The position numbers and the translations under genes were made by a program. Of a stretch of 64,000 bases of DNA, positions 18,528 to 27,364 are shown piece after piece (the first letter of the stretch is position 1; every line of letters starts with the position of its first letter). Under the pieces are notes generated by a model. That model was not told the DNA's origin. It was given only the letters and a program-made list of their open reading frames with translations, and searched no databases. This DNA is from Bacillus sp. OV166 (GTDB lineage: Bacteria; Bacillota; Bacilli; Bacillales; Cytobacillaceae), in contig NZ_FXWM01000001.1 in the NCBI RefSeq assembly GCF_900177675.1, positions 1,001,001 through 1,065,000 of the forward strand, in the 5' to 3' direction.

Positions 18528-19597
18528 AGACCAAAATCGTGTTAGTTATTATAATCATAACTGTTATATTATTTTATGGCAGGCAGCCAAAACTGATTGT
18601 GGATGATATTGAAATGCCTGCCGCGGTAGGATATGACTACATAGATAAAGATATGATCCAAACTACGGCTGTTCTCCCTATCTACAAGCCGGATAAAAGT
18701 ATAGAGAATAAAACCTTATCTGCAAAGGGCGAATTAAGCAAAGAGACGTTGGGCACACTCAGAAGAAAATCATCCCGGCGAATAGAAAATGGCAAATTAG
18801 AAGTCGCTGTTTATAGTAAAAAAATCGCCAGGCATGGGATTGGTAACCTGCTTGATACCCTTTACCGAGATCCGACGATCAGTGAAAAAATTTATTTAAC
18901 TGTGGTAGATGGTCAAGCAAAAACACTTTTAAATAAACAATTTGGTGAAGTAGATAATGGCTTATATTTATCAGAGCTTATCGAACATAATATGGATACC
19001 GGTTTAATGCCAACCACTAATCTTCATTATTTTTTATCCGCTTATTTTTCTAAAATCAGTGACCCCTTTTTGCCATTAATACAAAAAAAGGATGATGAAG
19101 TGAATATAAATGGAATCGCATTGTTTAAGGGTGACCGGTATATTGAAACTCTTGGCCAAAATAATTTTTTTATTTTTAAGGCGCTTATTGAAAATATCAC
19201 TTTAGGTTCTTACAAGGTAAGGCTTAACAAAAGGGATAATGTTTTTATAGAGAGCGTTTACACAAAACATAAATTCAATATTCACAACATAAAAGAATTA
19301 CCTAAAATCGCTATACGTCTGAATGTAAAAGGGAATATCAAAGAATTTACAGGGGATAAATTAGATCAAAGAGAAAAAATCAAAATAGAAAAAAAAATGA
19401 CTGAACAATTAGAAAAACAAGCTACAACCATGATTCGATCGTTTCAAAAGTATAAGATTGATCCAATTGGCATAGGCGACGAAGTAAGAAGCCGGACTAG
19501 AAACTTTAATGATCAAAAGTGGTTAAAACAATATCCAAATGTAAAGATCAATGTAAAAATACATGTGTTGATTTCTGAGAAGGGTGTAACAAAATAG
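18524..19597 (+). CDS. GerAC-like germination protein without a lipobox cysteine
   Basis: This 357-residue protein with one N-terminal hydrophobic segment followed by the GerAC-type soluble domain (GIALFKGDRYIETL; C-terminal KYKIDPIGIGDEVRSR and NVKINVKIHV) is the C subunit of a germinant receptor. GerAC proteins are lipoproteins with a Gly-Cys-Trp-Asp lipobox; here the matching place reads FYGRQPK and no cysteine is present. The protein could be anchored by an uncleaved helix, or this receptor may be impaired. It overlaps gerAB by four bases. No terminator is evident downstream. Confidence 0.8.
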   Translation: MKTKIVLVIIIITVILFYGRQPKLIVDDIEMPAAVGYDYIDKDMIQTTAVLPIYKPDKSIENKTLSAKGELSKETLGTLRRKSSRRIENGKLEVAVYSKKIARHGIGNLLDTLYRDPTISEKIYLTVVDGQAKTLLNKQFGEVDNGLYLSELIEHNMDTGLMPTTNLHYFLSAYFSKISDPFLPLIQKKDDEVNINGIALFKGDRYIETLGQNNFFIFKALIENITLGSYKVRLNKRDNVFIESVYTKHKFNIHNIKELPKIAIRLNVKGNIKEFTGDKLDQREKIKIEKKMTEQLEKQATTMIRSFQKYKIDPIGIGDEVRSRTRNFNDQKWLKQYPNVKINVKIHVLISEKGVTK

Positions 19598-20163
19598 GAC
19601 TAGCTTCCATGAATTTGAAGAAGATGGCTAGGTGGACATAGAAAAGTCCAGAATAGCGTAAAAATAGATCTTAGGAGAGGTCCCTTTAAGCTCTATAAAT
19701 AATAATAATGATTTTTGGGGTCGAAATATAAATCCACCATTAATCTCAGACAAAACCTCCAAAATACTTAGCTATTTCATTACCGAAAATATGTAAAATA
19801 GTCCATCTTTACTATACCAGAAAAAAGCTGTCTTTTGACTATTATTGTTACTATTAGTTTTGACAAATCGGATAAAAACAGGATATTTTTATTTACTCTA
19901 AATTGCCGATTGCATTTTTTATTTCTTTATACAAAACTGGCCAAGCAATCTTTTTAAGGGAGGACAAAGAAACCGTTTTTTGTTTAGGAAAATGGCTGTC
20001 CAAATTCTTAGTTGAAACAACATTGACCTCCCACTGGCCAGTGTCTAGTGGATCAACTAAACTTTGTGGTGTCTGAATGTTAGTCCATTACAGTTTGTGC
20101 TGAAGTTATTGCTTTTAGAAAATAAAGAGAGAAGGCATTAGAATAGGAAATAATTAGTTATCC
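19598..20163. other. Gene-poor stretch with a C-terminal ORF fragment on the minus strand
   Basis: No complete gene is seen. Read on the minus strand, about 20048 to 19905 encodes a 47-residue tail containing STKNLDSHFPKQKTVSLSSL and KKIAWPVLYKEI before a stop. I do not recognise the family and no start is present, so it looks like the end of a lost gene. Confidence 0.35.
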
Positions 20164-20633
20164 TTGATAGCTACTAAAGATGAGGATTTAGAACTACAAA
20201 TTGACAAGTTCATCGGATACGGCACCACGCAAGGTTTAGCAATTTCAATTAATCGTTCTGAAGACCTGGCCAGACATCTAGTTTGTAGACCATAAATTTG
20301 TCCCAAGTCCGAGGCATCCTCATTTTTTATATTAATTCCTCTTAAAAAAGAAGTAGAACTTGTAAGTATTCAAAAAAAGTTTTATAAAAGTACTGCTGCA
20401 GGTAAAGCTTTGATTGGGATGTTATCAGTATTGGTGGAATTTGAACGGGACATCATTCGTGAACGGACCACGGCTGGCCTAAAGGCAGCCAGAGCTAGAG
20501 TCGTAAAGATGGAAAACCAAAGGTTAATCAACAAAAAACTTAACCAAGATATCGTCTTGTACCATTCCAAAGAATGGCTGAAAAAGAAATTAAGGAAGCT
20601 ACTGGGGTAGCTGCTACAATTATCGGGAATTGA
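20164..20633 (+). pseudogene. Serine recombinase (resolvase) remnant
   Basis: Broken frames contain ATKDEDLELQIDKF, DLARHLV, then KSTAAGKALIGMLSVLVEFE and RDIIRERTTAGLKAARAR, and finally a helix-turn-helix fragment EKEIKEATGV in another frame. These are ordered pieces of a resolvase/invertase. The catalytic Ser region and much of the N-domain are gone. It is probably a leftover of a Tn3-like or phage element. Confidence 0.8.
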
Positions 20634-20637
20634 AAAA

Positions 20638-20665
20638 AGAGCAAACTCGATAAAAGGTTTGCTCT
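20638..20665. repeat. 9-bp perfect hairpin after resolvase remnant
   Basis: AGAGCAAAC (20638-20646) and GTTTGCTCT (20657-20665) form a perfect stem. An A run precedes it and no T run follows, so it would act as a terminator mainly for minus-strand transcripts. Confidence 0.5.
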
Positions 20666-20853
20666 AGTAAAGCACACTTCTTTTTATTTTTAAAATTTAT
20701 GTAGGCATAAAAACATAACATATGTTTTACACGTTTGTCACTTAATAAGATTAGATAAATGAAAGGGAAATTCCTGCTTTATTATAAAGAGGCGGTACAT
20801 AAATCTAGAAAACTAAAAAAGATATAAAATGTATTCCTTTTTTAATTGAATAG

Positions 20854-20883
20854 CACCTACATCCCGCAGGTGATTCTTTTTTG
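20854..20883 (+). terminator. Short hairpin with T run
   Basis: CACCT/AGGTG (20854-20858, 20868-20872) are followed by ATTCTTTTTT. The stem is only five pairs, so function is uncertain. Confidence 0.35.
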
Positions 20884-20908
20884 ACGAGTTTCTTCCTATT
20901 ATATATGT

Positions 20909-21073
20909 TTATTTTTGTGTTAACTCTTCATAGTCCCTGACAAGTGTATAAAAGGTCGTCTTTTTTAAACCAACTTCCTCCATGGCCTTAACAGCTGTCA
21001 TCTCTCTTGCTTTCCATCGGTGGTATACTTCTTTAAACTCTTCTGTTACCTGAGCTCTTGGCCGACCGAAAGC
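20909..21073 (-). pseudogene. C-terminal fragment of a second resolvase
   Basis: The minus strand encodes FGRPRAQVTEEFKEVYHRWK, then AREMTAVKAMEEVGLKKTTF, YTLVRDYEELTQ and a stop. This is the helix-turn-helix tail of a serine recombinase of a different type and orientation from the one at 20164. It is cut off at about 21073, exactly where IS3-type sequence begins, implying the junction removed the rest. Confidence 0.8.
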
Positions 21074-22092
21074 TACGCCAAAATGAATTGCTAAAAAAGT
21101 TAGATATGATGGAAAGGGGGCTAGAGAGAAACGAGTAAAAGTAACTGCGGAACAGAAGTTCCTTTTAATTCGTACAGTAATTGAAAAGTATGATCTTAAA
21201 CATATGGTTAGTTTCTTATGCGAAATATCTGGAGTTTCTCGTTCAGGTTATTATAATTATTTTTCTCCGAAATCTCAGGAAAATAGAGAACGCCGTGAAA
21301 AAGAGGACTTAATTTTAAAAGAGAATATTTTAAAGGCGTTTCATTTTAAACGACGTCATAAAGGTGCTCGCCAAATTAAGATGACTTTAAAAGGGCAGTT
21401 TGATATTAAATATAATATTAAACGAATCCGAAGGATTATGAAGAAATATAAGATTGTATGCCCAGTTAGAAGACCTAATCCATATAAGAAGATGTTGAAA
21501 GCTACCCAAGAACACTCCGTACTACCGAATTTACTAAACCGAGAATTCAAACAAGAAATCCCAGGTAAAGTATTACTCACTGATATTACTTATTTATATT
21601 ACGGGAAGGGACAAAAAGCTTATTTGTCCACTATTAAGGATAGTTCCACGAATGAAATATTGGCCTATAATCTTTCAGATCGACTTACATTGGATTTAGC
21701 AACGGATACATTGGTAAAGTTAAAGAATAATAGAAAAGTAAAGTTTGCGGAAGGAGCCTTTATTCACTCAGATCAAGGAGTACACTATACTAGTCCTACT
21801 TTTCAGAAGCATGTAAAAAAATTTGGGCTAGGACAATCTATGTCAAGAAGAGGAAATTGTTGGGATAGCGCTCCACAAGAGTCTTTTTTTGGTCATTTTA
21901 AGGATGAAGCATATATAAAACCATGTAATTCCTTAGAGGAACTTAAAAGAGAAATAAGGAGTTATATGACCTACTATAATAATTTTAGATATCAATGGAA
22001 TTTAAAGAAGATGACTCCTGTTGAATACAGAAATCATCTTCTAAATGTAGCATAACCTTTTTAAAAATGTCCTTTACAACGGGTACAGTTTA
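21074..22092 (+). mobile_element. IS3-family (IS150-like) insertion sequence, left end truncated
   Basis: The element keeps the tail of orfA (NELLKKLDMMERG at about 21083), a full-looking orfB and a right end with the typical GGGTACAGTTTA (about 22081-22092). The left inverted repeat and most of orfA are missing, replaced by the resolvase fragment. It cannot move by itself. Confidence 0.75.
21204..22055 (+). CDS. IS3-family transposase OrfB (DDE)
   Basis: This 283-residue product shows the IS3 catalytic triad: Asp in LLTDITYLYYG, Asp in HSDQGVHYTS, Glu in CWDSAPQESFFGHFKDE, preceded by the HTH_21 segment RRHKGARQI. The frame stays open upstream to about 21087, covering KVTAEQKFLLIRTVIEKYD, because native OrfB is made by frameshifting from orfA. 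With orfA truncated, only the OrfB part can be made. Confidence 0.85.
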   Translation: MVSFLCEISGVSRSGYYNYFSPKSQENRERREKEDLILKENILKAFHFKRRHKGARQIKMTLKGQFDIKYNIKRIRRIMKKYKIVCPVRRPNPYKKMLKATQEHSVLPNLLNREFKQEIPGKVLLTDITYLYYGKGQKAYLSTIKDSSTNEILAYNLSDRLTLDLATDTLVKLKNNRKVKFAEGAFIHSDQGVHYTSPTFQKHVKKFGLGQSMSRRGNCWDSAPQESFFGHFKDEAYIKPCNSLEELKREIRSYMTYYNNFRYQWNLKKMTPVEYRNHLLNVA

Positions 22093-22119
22093 AAAACTGG
22101 TTAACCCTATAATACGAAC

Positions 22120-22156
22120 GCACCCGTTAGTTTAAGTGAAACCTTTCACAATTATT
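22120..22156. repeat. CGTTAG-core dispersed repeat, copy 1
   Basis: GCACCCGTTAGTTTAAGTGA followed by CTTTCACAA. The block CGTTAGTTTAAGT with CTTTCACAA/TCTTTCACAA recurs at 27291-27318, and GCACCCGTTAGC recurs at 25345 and 26807. Confidence 0.55.
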
Positions 22157-22230
22157 ATATAACAACTTAAAAATAAACCAGTAATCTCTCTTCCAATTCT
22201 GTATTCCCAAATTTGATACTATGTTAATGG

Positions 22231-23742
22231 CTACAACAACGGAAAAAGGAGACGGGCACCCTGCTGCATTAACCTCTGTAAAGGAGAGCGCTGACATATA
22301 TCCTCCATTTGTAAAGAGACAGAATCATGTAGGTCCCGCTCAAATTGTTCTGTAAGGTCTTTTGCCGCGTCTTTACTGTAAAAAAATTCACAAACTTCGT
22401 AATTTAAGCGAAAACTTCTCATATCATAGTTTGCTGCTCCTACTTCCGCTACTTCCCCATCGATAACCATCGACTTCGCGTGCAGCATGCCTTTGTTATA
22501 TAGGTAGATATGAACCCCTGCTTCCAACAACTCTCCGTAATAAGTAAAACTTGCATGTTCTACGATTTTTTGATCCCCTTGACGAGGAACCAGCAGTCTT
22601 ACACGTACTCCACGTTCAACTGCTGTCTTAAGTCCCATAATAATATCTTGATCTGGTACAAAGTAGGGTGTGGTGATATCAACGGTCTTTGTGGCTTGTG
22701 TTATCCCGATAAAGTAAGCCTGCCTAATAACTGGCGTAGGAATACCAGGATTGCCTTCCACTGTCTGTACATAGGCTTGGTGCATCCCATTGGTCGGAAC
22801 TTCATTCGCGTTTGTTTCTTCAATAGTCCCCAACTCGGTGCTCCATTCTGTCAACATGGTAAATGGGTTTGATAAGCTGGTTGTAGGAGTGATGGGGGAA
22901 CCATCTTTTCCAGTTTTTGTTTTCATTCTAGATTTTGTATTTATTTGTTCTGGTGAAGCAATATTCCAATGGTCTTCGAAGATCATTTTCAAATCAGATG
23001 AAGCTTCACCCACTACTCTTACATGAGTGTCACGCCAGTGTCCTACATTTGGCTTTAATCCGGTATATTCATCCCCAATATTAATCCCACCGGTAAAAGC
23101 TTCCCTACCGTCGATTAGAACAATCTTACAATGATCCCGGTTATTCAAAGTTGAAAAAATCCAAGGGGGACGTAAAGGAAAAATAGTCCGACATTCTATT
23201 CCTGCATCCATCATCCGAAAAATCTGAGTTTTAGATAATTTTCTGCTCCCCCAACCGTCTCTTATAAAACGGATATTCACACCGTCCATTGACCGTTCAA
23301 TCAGTAAGTCCGTAATACGCCTTCCAATTTGGTCGTCTTTATATATGTAATATTCCAGGTCAATCGTTTTTTTTGCGTTCTGTATAGATTCCATTAGTAT
23401 ATCATAGGTTTTAATCCCATTTATGAGCACCTGTACATGACCAGTCCTCAATCCATCCACGGTCAAATGTTTCAATGCTTGTGCGATCACCTGAGCTGAA
23501 CCGCCAAGGGAATCAGGCAGCGTGTCTGATTCGTTAGAAGTAGAAGTCGGCTTTTTACGGTGCTTCTTACGTATGGGATTTGATGTAATTAAATAAAGCC
23601 CAAATCCAATTACAGGGAATATAAAACTAATGGTTATCCAATTTAAAGCCACTGCTGGTCGCCGTACCTCTCGAATCGCCATAATTATCATAAAAACAGT
23701 ATTTAATAAATAAAGTCCAAAAATCCATCCCAAAATAAGCAC
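22231..23742 (-). CDS. cls: Cardiolipin synthase
   Basis: This 503-residue phospholipase-D-superfamily protein has two N-terminal membrane helices and two HKD motifs: HCKIVLIDGREAFTGG (about residue 206) and HAKSMVIDGEVAEVGA (about 420). It joins two phosphatidylglycerol molecules to cardiolipin at the membrane. Length and domain order are normal for bacterial Cls. It is a lone gene on the minus strand beside the truncated IS3 element; no partner gene is evident. Confidence 0.93.
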   Translation of the reverse strand: MLILGWIFGLYLLNTVFMIIMAIREVRRPAVALNWITISFIFPVIGFGLYLITSNPIRKKHRKKPTSTSNESDTLPDSLGGSAQVIAQALKHLTVDGLRTGHVQVLINGIKTYDILMESIQNAKKTIDLEYYIYKDDQIGRRITDLLIERSMDGVNIRFIRDGWGSRKLSKTQIFRMMDAGIECRTIFPLRPPWIFSTLNNRDHCKIVLIDGREAFTGGINIGDEYTGLKPNVGHWRDTHVRVVGEASSDLKMIFEDHWNIASPEQINTKSRMKTKTGKDGSPITPTTSLSNPFTMLTEWSTELGTIEETNANEVPTNGMHQAYVQTVEGNPGIPTPVIRQAYFIGITQATKTVDITTPYFVPDQDIIMGLKTAVERGVRVRLLVPRQGDQKIVEHASFTYYGELLEAGVHIYLYNKGMLHAKSMVIDGEVAEVGAANYDMRSFRLNYEVCEFFYSKDAAKDLTEQFERDLHDSVSLQMEDICQRSPLQRLMQQGARLLFPLL

Positions 23743-24012
23743 CCTCTTTTACCTTTTAAAATGTGCAAATAGTAACAAGTTTATAACATATAACCCTGGG
23801 ATTAACGAAAACAATTGGTACCCATGTTTTTCTCTTTTTTGATATTGAAGGGTTTCCAAATACCTCAATAAAAGTAACGCGTGGTCCTTTGTTTTATTGA
23901 AAACTTGGCTTGGCATTAATGGTTGGAATTATAAAATACAATGATAAAAGCACAAGAAACGGGATAGGTAAACGCATATTCTTAATAGCAAAAAGAAATG
24001 AGGACTGTTTTT

Positions 24013-24366
24013 ATGAATTCAGAAGTACAGGTTATGCCACAACAAATAGATATAACAAATACAGATGAACGAATTATAAGGAGACCAATTTTCATTAGAC
24101 CGCCTTTTCTAAGACCTTTTTTTTGGAGACCTCCTATTTTCTGGAGACCTCCATTTTTTTGGAGACCCTATCTTGGAACCCCCTTTCTAGCAGGATTACT
24201 GGGTGGAGTATTGGGCGGTCTATTGGTTAGTACATTATATGGTCCTTATAATAGAACTGGATGTATCGAATCTTTGGACCCCCTATCTCACCAACACGAT
24301 GGCACGGTGCGTCAATTCCTATGCTTTAAAAACCATTATGGATTCCGACATCTATTCCATTTTTGA
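24013..24366 (+). CDS. Small Arg/Pro/Trp-repeat protein, C-terminus altered
   Basis: The start at 24013 follows GAGGA. The product contains near-repeats RPPFLRPFFWRPP, IFWRPPFFWRP and then a glycine-rich hydrophobic helix (GLLGGVLGGLLV). Up to about residue 83 it resembles small Bacillus proteins of unknown function with FRP-type repeats. After LYGPYNRTG the frame runs through DNA that, one frame over, encodes the start of a DUF3231 domain, so the last 35 residues are probably not native. A deletion seems to have fused the two genes. Confidence 0.55.
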   Translation: MNSEVQVMPQQIDITNTDERIIRRPIFIRPPFLRPFFWRPPIFWRPPFFWRPYLGTPFLAGLLGGVLGGLLVSTLYGPYNRTGCIESLDPLSHQHDGTVRQFLCFKNHYGFRHLFHF

Positions 24367-25225
24367 AAAAGCACAACAACTGTCCAATCATTTCCTTCAA
24401 ATGATCACTGAGATTTTTCAAAAAGAACAGTTTCCGATTCCGCATGGATTTACGGAGAAAGATGTCCATCTTGATGCTCCTCGCTTATTTTCTGATGAAT
24501 TTTGGCTGTTTTATCTTCACGGAATGACTACCCATGGATTAACCGCTTATTCACTCGGAATGACCATATCTCACAGGCTGGACGTACGAAGATTTTATTT
24601 AGAAGCATTCAAAGGCGCTTCTGAGATATATGATACGACCTTAGACATGTTAAAATCTAAGGGACTATCGGATCGGGTTCCTACCATCTCCTTGCCAGAA
24701 GAAGTGGAATTTGCTAAAAAACAAAGTTTTCTTGCCGGTTGGTTAGGGGACCATCGACCCTTGAACGTTATTGAAATCAGCAGTCTTTATTTTAATTTAC
24801 AGAAGAGTACACTCGCAAAAGATTTAATCTTAGGTTTTACCCAAACTGCTGAGTCGAAAGAAATTCGGACTTTTTTCCAACGGGTGGTGGAACAGACAAA
24901 AGAGCATCTTTCGATTTTTCGTTCAATCCTGCATGAGGACTTTATCAGTTCGTCGATTTCCTGGGATACCCATATCACCGATTCCGAGACAGCACCTTTT
25001 TCCGATAAATTGATGATTTTCCATTGTGCCTTTCTTATTCAATCTGCCATGGCATATTATGGAACTGCCTTGTCCGGTTCCATGCGGCGCGATCTAGGAC
25101 TCAAATATGCTTCTGCAATTAAAAATGATGTCAAACTCGCGGAAGACTGTGCGGAAATCATGATTGCTAATGAATGGTTCGAGAAACCACCGCATTCGGT
25201 TGATCGTAGAGAATTATCTAATTGA
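24203..25225 (+). CDS. DUF3231 family protein (N-terminus replaced)
   Basis: From about 24251 the product matches the DUF3231 family, a tandem duplicated helical domain of roughly 330 residues found in Bacillaceae: VSNLWTPYLTNTMARC, FPIPHGFTEKDVHLDAPRLF, KQSFLAGWLGDHRPLN, SPFSDKLM-like APFSDKLMIFH, and the end WFEKPPHS. Members are poorly characterised. The first ~16 residues before the match overlap the upstream small ORF in another frame, and the native start and ribosome site seem lost. Expression may depend on internal initiation at ATG 24203. Confidence 0.75.
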   Translation: MEYWAVYWLVHYMVLIIELDVSNLWTPYLTNTMARCVNSYALKTIMDSDIYSIFEKAQQLSNHFLQMITEIFQKEQFPIPHGFTEKDVHLDAPRLFSDEFWLFYLHGMTTHGLTAYSLGMTISHRLDVRRFYLEAFKGASEIYDTTLDMLKSKGLSDRVPTISLPEEVEFAKKQSFLAGWLGDHRPLNVIEISSLYFNLQKSTLAKDLILGFTQTAESKEIRTFFQRVVEQTKEHLSIFRSILHEDFISSSISWDTHITDSETAPFSDKLMIFHCAFLIQSAMAYYGTALSGSMRRDLGLKYASAIKNDVKLAEDCAEIMIANEWFEKPPHSVDRRELSN

Positions 25226-25242
25226 TAAAATTTCACTGAAAA

Positions 25243-25269
25243 CCATCCTATATTGGGTTGGTTTTTATT
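25243..25269 (+). terminator. Terminator after DUF3231 gene
   Basis: AACCATCC and GGGTTGGTT form an imperfect stem followed by TTTTATT. Confidence 0.65.
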
Positions 25270-25285
25270 ATTGTTTTTCAACAAA

Positions 25286-25356
25286 CCCGCTTCGTTAGCT
25301 CAATAACAAAAAGGATCGCCGCAGCAACCCCATTCTTCAACTTCGCACCCGTTAGC
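25286..25356. repeat. CGTTAG-core dispersed repeat, copy 2
   Basis: The block runs from CTTCGTTAGCTCAATAAC through GGATCGCCGCAGC to GCACCCGTTAGC. The same order of motifs is found at 26772-26826, on the other side of the IS110 element. Confidence 0.55.
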
Positions 25357-25383
25357 CACCCATGCAGCGCAAGCGCTGCACCA

Positions 25384-25600
25384 CAGAGAATGAAAATTGT
25401 TTAAAACCGTCAATAATAATTCTACGGCTGGGAGAGGAAGGTCGATACACTATGGTGCGTTAGAGCCCATCCGTTAGTCTGACTCCAACGACCTCGGTGC
25501 ATCACAGACTGTCGCTCCCTTACTGGAAGCACTCATAGTAGATTAATCCTATTCTGGTTGTTGCACCAGCCTCTAAAAATAGTAGTCGTGGAAAGGAAAT
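25384..25600 (+). ncRNA. Candidate IS110 bridge RNA region
   Basis: About 220 non-coding bases precede the IS110 transposase, GC-richer than surroundings, with several internal complementary runs (for example GACTCCAACG/CGGTGCATC blocks). IS110-family elements encode a structured bridge RNA in a non-coding end; that is established for IS621 and relatives. The call is by position, not by a computed fold. Confidence 0.3.
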
Positions 25601-25605
25601 TTTCA

Positions 25606-26526
25606 ATGGATGTAATCATTGAACGAGCATGTGGTATGGATGTCCATAAGGACAATATTACTGCCTGTATTATGACCCCAGAAGGAAAGGAGATCCAAAC
25701 GTTTTCAACTAAAACTGTTTTTTTATTAAAATTAATTGATTGGATTAAGGAGTACGGGTGTACCCACGTTGCAATGGAGAGTACAAGTGTTTACTGGAAA
25801 CCAGTTGTTAATTTACTTGAGTCCGAAGGAATTGAGTTTTTAGTCGTAAATGCCCAACATATGAAAGCACTCCCAGGTCGTAAAACAGACGTCAAAGATG
25901 CGGAATGGATTGCCCAACTTCTACGTCATGGATTACTCAAAGCTAGTTTCATACCAGATCGAAATCAACGTGAGTTACGAGAACTTGTTCGCTATCGTAG
26001 GAGTATTATTGAAGAACGTGCGAGACAGCACAATCGTATTCAAAAAGTATTAGAAGGAGCGAATATCAAACTGGGATCGGTTGTTTCTGATATTATGGGA
26101 GTTTCTTCGAAAAATATGCTTCGTGCAATTGCAGATGGTGAAGATGATCCTGAGAAACTAGCAAACTTCGCTCAACGGTCATTGAAACGAAAAAAAGATG
26201 AACTTGAGATCGCACTTAAAGGGTATGTAAACCCTCATCAACGATTAATGTTAAAAACTATTTTAACGCACATTGATTTCCTAAGTGAACAAATCGAAAT
26301 GTTAGATCAAGAGGTCGCCCAAAGAGTAAGTTCCTATCAAGAAGATATAGAACGATTAGATTCAATTCCCGGCATCGCTACACGGATGGCTGAGTTTTCG
26401 AATATTGGCTTATTCGTAGGATTTCAAAGAAAGTACGAGTACTGGATTTATTGTGCAAAAGGGCTCAGACCCGTTCCGTTAGAAAGACCGGCCTCTACCA
26501 CTTGGATAGGTGTAACGAAGGAATGA
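25606..26526 (+). CDS. IS110-family transposase, C-terminus truncated
   Basis: The N-terminal RuvC-like DEDD domain is complete: Asp in CGMDVHKDNITA, Glu in VAMESTSVYWKP, and the pair in LPGRKTDVKDAEWIAQLLRHG. The coiled middle follows to IERLDSIPGIATRMAE. There the usual transposase_20 domain with its catalytic serine should begin, but the frame instead reads unrelated sequence and stops at 26526. GAAAGGAAA precedes ATG 25606. It is probably inactive; the element is a remnant. Confidence 0.85.
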   Translation: MDVIIERACGMDVHKDNITACIMTPEGKEIQTFSTKTVFLLKLIDWIKEYGCTHVAMESTSVYWKPVVNLLESEGIEFLVVNAQHMKALPGRKTDVKDAEWIAQLLRHGLLKASFIPDRNQRELRELVRYRRSIIEERARQHNRIQKVLEGANIKLGSVVSDIMGVSSKNMLRAIADGEDDPEKLANFAQRSLKRKKDELEIALKGYVNPHQRLMLKTILTHIDFLSEQIEMLDQEVAQRVSSYQEDIERLDSIPGIATRMAEFSNIGLFVGFQRKYEYWIYCAKGLRPVPLERPASTTWIGVTKE

Positions 26527-26771
26527 TAGGGCATTTGACCCGTTGAGACATGGGAGTGAAAACCTCCAGGGGTAGCGTGGAGAATACGTACATTATATGG
26601 AAAACATTGGATTTATTACTGAATCCTTTATTTAAGTACGCCTTCAATCAGCCTTCGTGTCTAAATCTCATTCAATCAAACCCTTATAGTCCTTTCAAGT
26701 GTTTTGAAATCCTGCGAATTAGTGAGTATTCGAGAGATAATTGTATCTTACTGAGGGAGCACAACAAGAAA

Positions 26772-26826
26772 AAGGGATCGCCGCAGCGGTCCCTTATTTA
26801 ACTCTTGCACCCGTTAGCTCAATAGC
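26772..26826. repeat. CGTTAG-core dispersed repeat with hairpin, copy 3
   Basis: GGGATCGC and GCGGTCCC form an 8-pair stem (one G-U), then TTATTT, then GCACCCGTTAGCTCAATAGC. It parallels 25286-25356. The hairpin could terminate transcription from either flank. Confidence 0.55.
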
Positions 26827-26843
26827 AAATGAATTACAACTCG

Positions 26844-27194
26844 TTATTTCTCCCAAAGCTCGACCAGTCGACCTTCAGGATCTTCAATCCAAATAAACTT
26901 TCCAAATTCACTAATCTCTTTTTTCTTTGCAAGAGGTACACCAATATGTTCAAGATGCTTAATAGTCTCGTTTAGATTATGTACTTGGAAATTTAACATC
27001 ACTTGTTGTTCTGTTGGAAAATAACTGTCATTCTCGGTAAAGAAAGAAAAGATAGTCTCATTTCCTAATTGGGGTTTTATCACAGTCCCATTCCAATTTT
27101 CTATTTCATCAATCTTCAACACTTCACTGTACCATTTTTTTATAACTTCAAGATTCTTAGTTCTCCAAAATATTCCTCCGAAACCTTTTATCAT
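26844..27194 (-). CDS. VOC-family (glyoxalase/bleomycin-resistance-like) protein
   Basis: This 116-residue single-module VOC protein has GGIFWRTKNLEVIKKWYSEV at the start, MLNFQVHNLNETIKHL in the middle and GKFIWIEDPEGRLVELWE at the end, with the usual metal-ligand Glu. Members bind or modify small molecules; the substrate is unknown. It is a single gene with a repeat at its 3' side. Confidence 0.85.
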   Translation of the reverse strand: MIKGFGGIFWRTKNLEVIKKWYSEVLKIDEIENWNGTVIKPQLGNETIFSFFTENDSYFPTEQQVMLNFQVHNLNETIKHLEHIGVPLAKKKEISEFGKFIWIEDPEGRLVELWEK

Positions 27195-27290
27195 CTTATC
27201 TAACTCCTGTCTGTCATCAAATTTTTAGCTATCCGATTAAATTAGATATTCGAGATATAAATTTAAATTCCTTTTTCAACTATACTGCTT

Positions 27291-27318
27291 ACGTTAGTTT
27301 AAGTACATTCTTTCACAA
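27291..27318. repeat. CGTTAG-core dispersed repeat, copy 4
   Basis: CGTTAGTTTAAGT followed by TCTTTCACAA matches the block at 22125-22150. Confidence 0.5.
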
Positions 27319-27364
27319 GCTTTTATTTTCCTATTTCTTATTTTGTTAAATTCTGCTAATTTGT

